Assembly: GCF_003399445.1 (NCBI RefSeq)
Contig: NZ_QUQO01000002.1
Span: 62,001-126,000 of the forward strand
DNA: 64,000 bases
DNA from: Parvularcula marina
GTDB taxonomy: Bacteria; Pseudomonadota; Alphaproteobacteria; Caulobacterales; Parvularculaceae
Direction: 5' to 3'
A model generated the notes under the pieces. It worked only from the letters and a program-made list of their open reading frames with translations. It had not been told where the DNA came from and ran no database searches. The translations under genes and the position numbers were made by a program. Each line of letters starts with the position of its first letter. Within the stretch, counting starts at the first letter, position 1. This document shows, one piece after another, positions 61,240 through 64,000 of the stretch.

Positions 61240-62283
61240 ATGTCGACAGCCGCCTTTGCCGCCAAAGCCGCCAATGCCCCTCTCGGGCCTTTCGCCATTG
61301 AGCGCAGGGAATTGGGCCCCAAGGATATCCGTATAGAAATCGAGTTTTGCGGGGTCTGCCACTCTGATCTTCACATGGTGAACAATGATTGGGGCTTCTC
61401 GCAATATCCATTGGTGCCGGGCCATGAAATCGTCGGGACGATTGCGGAAGTCGGCAGTGAGGTCTCCGGGTTCGCTGTCGGCGACAAGGCGGCAGTGGGC
61501 TGCCTCGTCGACAGTTGCCGTCACTGTGCCCAATGCGAAGCGGGCAATGAGCAATACTGCAACGCCTTCACTATGACCTATGGATCAGCCACCAATGATC
61601 CGGGCGGCGTCACATATGGCGGCTATTCCAGAGAGATCATTTGTGATCAGGAATTTGTCTTGAGCATTTCCGGCAAGCTCGATCCGGCGGGCGCCGCGCC
61701 GCTCCTTTGCGCAGGCATCACGACTTGGTCGCCATTGAAGCACTGGAAGGTAGGGCCGGGACAGACGGTCGGCATCGTCGGGCTTGGCGGTCTTGGCCAT
61801 ATGGGCGTCAAATTCGCCCATGCGCTTGGCGCGCATGTCGTGATGATCACAACGTCCCCTGAGAAGGGTGAAGACGCAAAGGCTCTCGGCGCGGATGAGG
61901 TCCTGATCTCCAAGGATGATGACGCCATGGCAAAGAATGCCGGGCGATTCGATTTCATCCTGAATACGATCCCCGTGCGTCACGATCTCAACCCCTATGT
62001 CGGGCTCCTCAAGATTGATGGTGTGATGTGCATCGTCGGTGCAGTCGAACAGCTGCCTGAGATCAATAGTGCGCCGATGGTCTTTGGTCGGCGAAGCATT
62101 GCGGGCTCGCTGATCGGCGGTCTCAAGGAGACCCAGGAGATGCTCGATTTCTGTGCCGAGCACGGGATCACCTCAGACATCGAGATCATCCAGATGGATG
62201 AAATCAATCAGGCCTATGAGCGGATGCAGAAGAGCGATGTGAAATATCGCTTCGTCATCGACATGAGCACATTGCCCGGCTGA
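61240..62283 (+). CDS. zinc-dependent NAD(P) alcohol dehydrogenase
   Basis: 347 residues of the medium-chain dehydrogenase family, close to YahK/CAD-type aldehyde reductases. The catalytic zinc ligands are in EFCGVCHSDLH and the GHE motif, the structural zinc in DSCRHCAQCEAGNEQYC. The nucleotide fold begins GIVGLGGLGHMGVKFA. GGAGAG precedes the ATG. It converges with trmL. Confidence 0.92.
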   Translation: MSTAAFAAKAANAPLGPFAIERRELGPKDIRIEIEFCGVCHSDLHMVNNDWGFSQYPLVPGHEIVGTIAEVGSEVSGFAVGDKAAVGCLVDSCRHCAQCEAGNEQYCNAFTMTYGSATNDPGGVTYGGYSREIICDQEFVLSISGKLDPAGAAPLLCAGITTWSPLKHWKVGPGQTVGIVGLGGLGHMGVKFAHALGAHVVMITTSPEKGEDAKALGADEVLISKDDDAMAKNAGRFDFILNTIPVRHDLNPYVGLLKIDGVMCIVGAVEQLPEINSAPMVFGRRSIAGSLIGGLKETQEMLDFCAEHGITSDIEIIQMDEINQAYERMQKSDVKYRFVIDMSTLPG

Positions 62284-62287
62284 GGAC

Positions 62288-62734
62288 TTATCCCCAGCCG
62301 ATCTGGCGGCGCGCTTCGGCCATGCCGATCGCGCCCGCCATTGCCATATTGAGGGAGCGTGCGCCGGGGGCGAGGGGGATTCGCAGGCGGATATCCGCTT
62401 CATTGTGGATATCTTCCGGCACACCGGCGCTCTCTTGCCCGAGGAGCAATATGTCGCCCCTTTGCCAGTCATGCTCGTGATAGGCGGTCTCGGCCTTCGT
62501 GGTCATCAGGATGATCCGGCCGGGAACGCCTTCCCGGAATGCCCGCCAATCCGCATGCCGGTGGGGCGGGGCGAGGGCGCCGTAATCAAGTGACACTCTC
62601 TCTATGTCCCTTGTTTTCCAAGGGAAACCGCACGGCTCGATGACATGAAGCTCGGCCCCGAAACAGGCCGCAGCCCGGATGGCGGCGCCGACATTGGCGG
62701 CGATCTCTGGCTGGAAGAGAGCAAGATGGAGCAT
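62288..62734 (-). CDS. trmL: tRNA (cytidine(34)-2'-O)-methyltransferase
   Basis: TrmL methylates the 2'-O of nucleotide 34 in tRNA-Leu isoacceptors. It is a 148-residue SPOUT protein with LALFQPEIAANVGAAIRAAACFGAELHVI, LLLGQESAGVPEDIH and LRIPLAPGARSLNMAMAGAI, the AdoMet trefoil-knot motifs. The start at 62734 removes four uncertain residues. It diverges from petA. Confidence 0.93.
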   Translation of the reverse strand: MLHLALFQPEIAANVGAAIRAAACFGAELHVIEPCGFPWKTRDIERVSLDYGALAPPHRHADWRAFREGVPGRIILMTTKAETAYHEHDWQRGDILLLGQESAGVPEDIHNEADIRLRIPLAPGARSLNMAMAGAIGMAEARRQIGWG

Positions 62735-62893
62735 GACACCGGCCATTGATCAGGCCGGATTTGTCGTCAAGTCGTCAAAAAGATACAGGCCTGTGCCAAC
62801 CTGCCCGCTGGACGTGGGCCAAGACGCGTGGCAGACGCATCCGGAAATTCTCAAACGACTTCCATGCAAGGGGCCCGTCTCGCGGGTTTTTCA

Positions 62894-63490
62894 ATGAGTT
62901 CCAACGATCAAAACGACGGTAGCGGTCTGGAAGATCAAGGCCGCCGCGACTTCATCCATCTTCTCGCTGTCGGCACTGCCGGGGCAGCCGCCGTGGGGAT
63001 CGCCATCCCGATGGTGCACCAGATGAACCCCGCCGCAGACGTCCGGGCCTTGGCCACAAAGGAAGTCTCCATTGCCGGGATCGAGCCGGGGCAGGCTGTG
63101 AAGGTTGTCTGGCAGGGCAAGCCGGTCTTCATCCGCCGCCTGACGGAACGCGAGATCACCGCGACCGAAGAAGAACCCACAAGCATTCTGAAAGACACGG
63201 ATAGCCGGAACCCGGACAAGCCGGGCGCTGCTGATTTCGACACGCGGGTGACCGGTCCCGAGAGCGGGGCAAAGGACTTCGTCGTCGTTCTTGGTGTCTG
63301 TACGCACCTTGGCTGTATCCCGCTCGGCACCGAGCAGGGTGAAACCAAAGGCGATTATGGCGGATGGTTCTGCCCCTGCCACGGCAGCCACTACGATCCG
63401 TTCGGCCGCATCATCAAAGGTCCGGCGCCAGAGAACCTTCCGGTGCCGCCGCTCCAATTCGTCTCAGACACGACCATCCGGCTGGGGTAA
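62894..63490 (+). CDS. petA: ubiquinol-cytochrome c reductase Rieske iron-sulfur subunit
   Basis: The Rieske subunit of the bc1 complex, 198 residues. A twin-arginine-like anchor (RRDFIHLLAVGTAGAAAVG) precedes the periplasmic domain, with the [2Fe-2S] ligands in CTHLGC and CPCHGSH. The ATG at 62894 leaves a short normal N-terminus; 62828 and 62867 are longer alternatives. It heads petABC, with petB 6 bp downstream. Confidence 0.95.
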   Translation: MSSNDQNDGSGLEDQGRRDFIHLLAVGTAGAAAVGIAIPMVHQMNPAADVRALATKEVSIAGIEPGQAVKVVWQGKPVFIRRLTEREITATEEEPTSILKDTDSRNPDKPGAADFDTRVTGPESGAKDFVVVLGVCTHLGCIPLGTEQGETKGDYGGWFCPCHGSHYDPFGRIIKGPAPENLPVPPLQFVSDTTIRLG

Positions 63491-63496
63491 TCTGAC

Positions 63497-64000
63497 ATGT
63501 CACACGAAAGCAATTACGTCCCCGGATCCGGTCTTGAGCGCTGGCTCGACAAGCGCCTGCCGATCATCCGCCTTGGCTATGACACAGGGGTCGATTTCCC
63601 CTGTCCGAAGAACCTGAACTACTGGTGGACGTTTGGCGGGATCCTCGCCGTCTGCCTGATGGTCCAGATCATCACCGGCATCGTTCTCGCGATGCACTAT
63701 GTGGCTGACTCCCAGCTTGCGTTTAAAAGCGTCGAGCACATCATGCGCGATGTAAACTATGGCTGGTTGATCCGCTACGTGCACATGAACGGCGCGTCGA
63801 TGTTCTTCCTCGCCGTCTATCTGCACATTGCCCGCGGCCTTTATTATGGCTCCTACAAAGAACCGCGTGAGGTTCTGTGGATGATCGGTGTCCTTATCTT
63901 CCTGCTGATGATGGGCACAGCGTTCATGGGTTACGTGCTGCCATGGGGTCAGATGTCATTCTGGGGCGCGACCGTGATTTCAGGCCTCGTCACCGCGCTG
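63497..64000 (+). CDS. petB: cytochrome b of the bc1 complex (3' end cut by window)
   Basis: The first 168 codons of cytochrome b. Visible are [27 protein letters not shown] and [28 protein letters not shown] with the haem b histidines, and the [17 protein letters not shown] segment of the Qo site. The frame is open to the last base of the window, so the C-terminal half and any petC lie outside. Confidence 0.95.
   Translation, partial: MSHESNYVPGSGLERWLDKRLPIIRLGYDTGVDFPCPKNLNYWWTFGGILAVCLMVQIITGIVLAMHYVADSQLAFKSVEHIMRDVNYGWLIRYVHMNGASMFFLAVYLHIARGLYYGSYKEPREVLWMIGVLIFLLMMGTAFMGYVLPWGQMSFWGATVISGLVTAL

Noticed and set aside
62873-62891. Short CCCG-TCTCG-CGGG hairpin with TTTTT just before petA
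   Set aside because: The stem is only 4 bp, too weak for a terminator, and it lies where the petA ribosome-binding site must be.

Overview
The window is a chromosomal segment of a moderately GC-rich alphaproteobacterium. Lineage markers include the zeta-type F1-ATPase inhibitor (DUF1476), a phasin with its own promoter, two TTAA-N7-TTAA CtrA-type boxes, a DksA with only one finger cysteine, and an FnrN-driven ccoNOQP-ccoGHIS locus. It resembles Parvularcula/Hyphomonas/Caulobacter-like bacteria; that assignment is an impression from gene content, not a search result. No rRNA, tRNA, CRISPR array, prophage or insertion sequence was seen.

0-12.2 kb is a microaerobic-respiration island: hemN, an Fnr-type regulator, a small secreted Cys-rich protein, the cbb3 oxidase genes ccoNOQP, their assembly genes ccoGHIS, a DUF2189 membrane protein and ompW. 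Three FNR-type boxes lie before hemN, ccoN and between ompW and the DUF2189 gene, so one regulator probably controls the whole island. 12.3-21.6 kb is mixed: an Lrp regulator, a D,D-carboxypeptidase with SPOR domain, a phasin, clpS-clpA, a palindromic repeat element, and a duplicated acetyltransferase of which one copy is dead.

21.8-24.6 kb is a compact operon of a KAS III-like ketosynthase, a haem-oxygenase-fold diiron-type enzyme and an uncharacterised membrane protein, headed by a 28-bp palindrome. 25.8-29.1 kb encodes MurD2 and MurL, the alternative route that places D-Glu in peptidoglycan by epimerising the UDP-MurNAc dipeptide, behind an XRE regulator. 30-36.7 kb holds envelope and purine genes: gph, glmU, glmS, lpxC, bamD, purS and purC. 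36.8-43.2 kb holds the zeta subunit with an SDR, a TadG-like pilus protein behind a CtrA box, purB, a YkgJ-type protein, an unusual tail-anchored GH24 lysozyme and dksA.

43.2-58.5 kb is an exopolysaccharide locus of the exosortase-A (XrtA/PEP-CTERM) type: a glycosyltransferase-deacetylase fusion, then in one direction a priming sugar transferase behind a sigma-54 promoter, a TPR protein, export lipoprotein, chain-length protein, tyrosine kinase, outer-membrane barrel, ATPase, DUF3473 deacetylase, FemAB-like protein and glycosyltransferase. No exosortase is visible in the window. 58.6-64 kb has two orphan proteins, hemF, a zinc alcohol dehydrogenase, trmL, and the start of the bc1 complex (petA, petB), cut by the window end.
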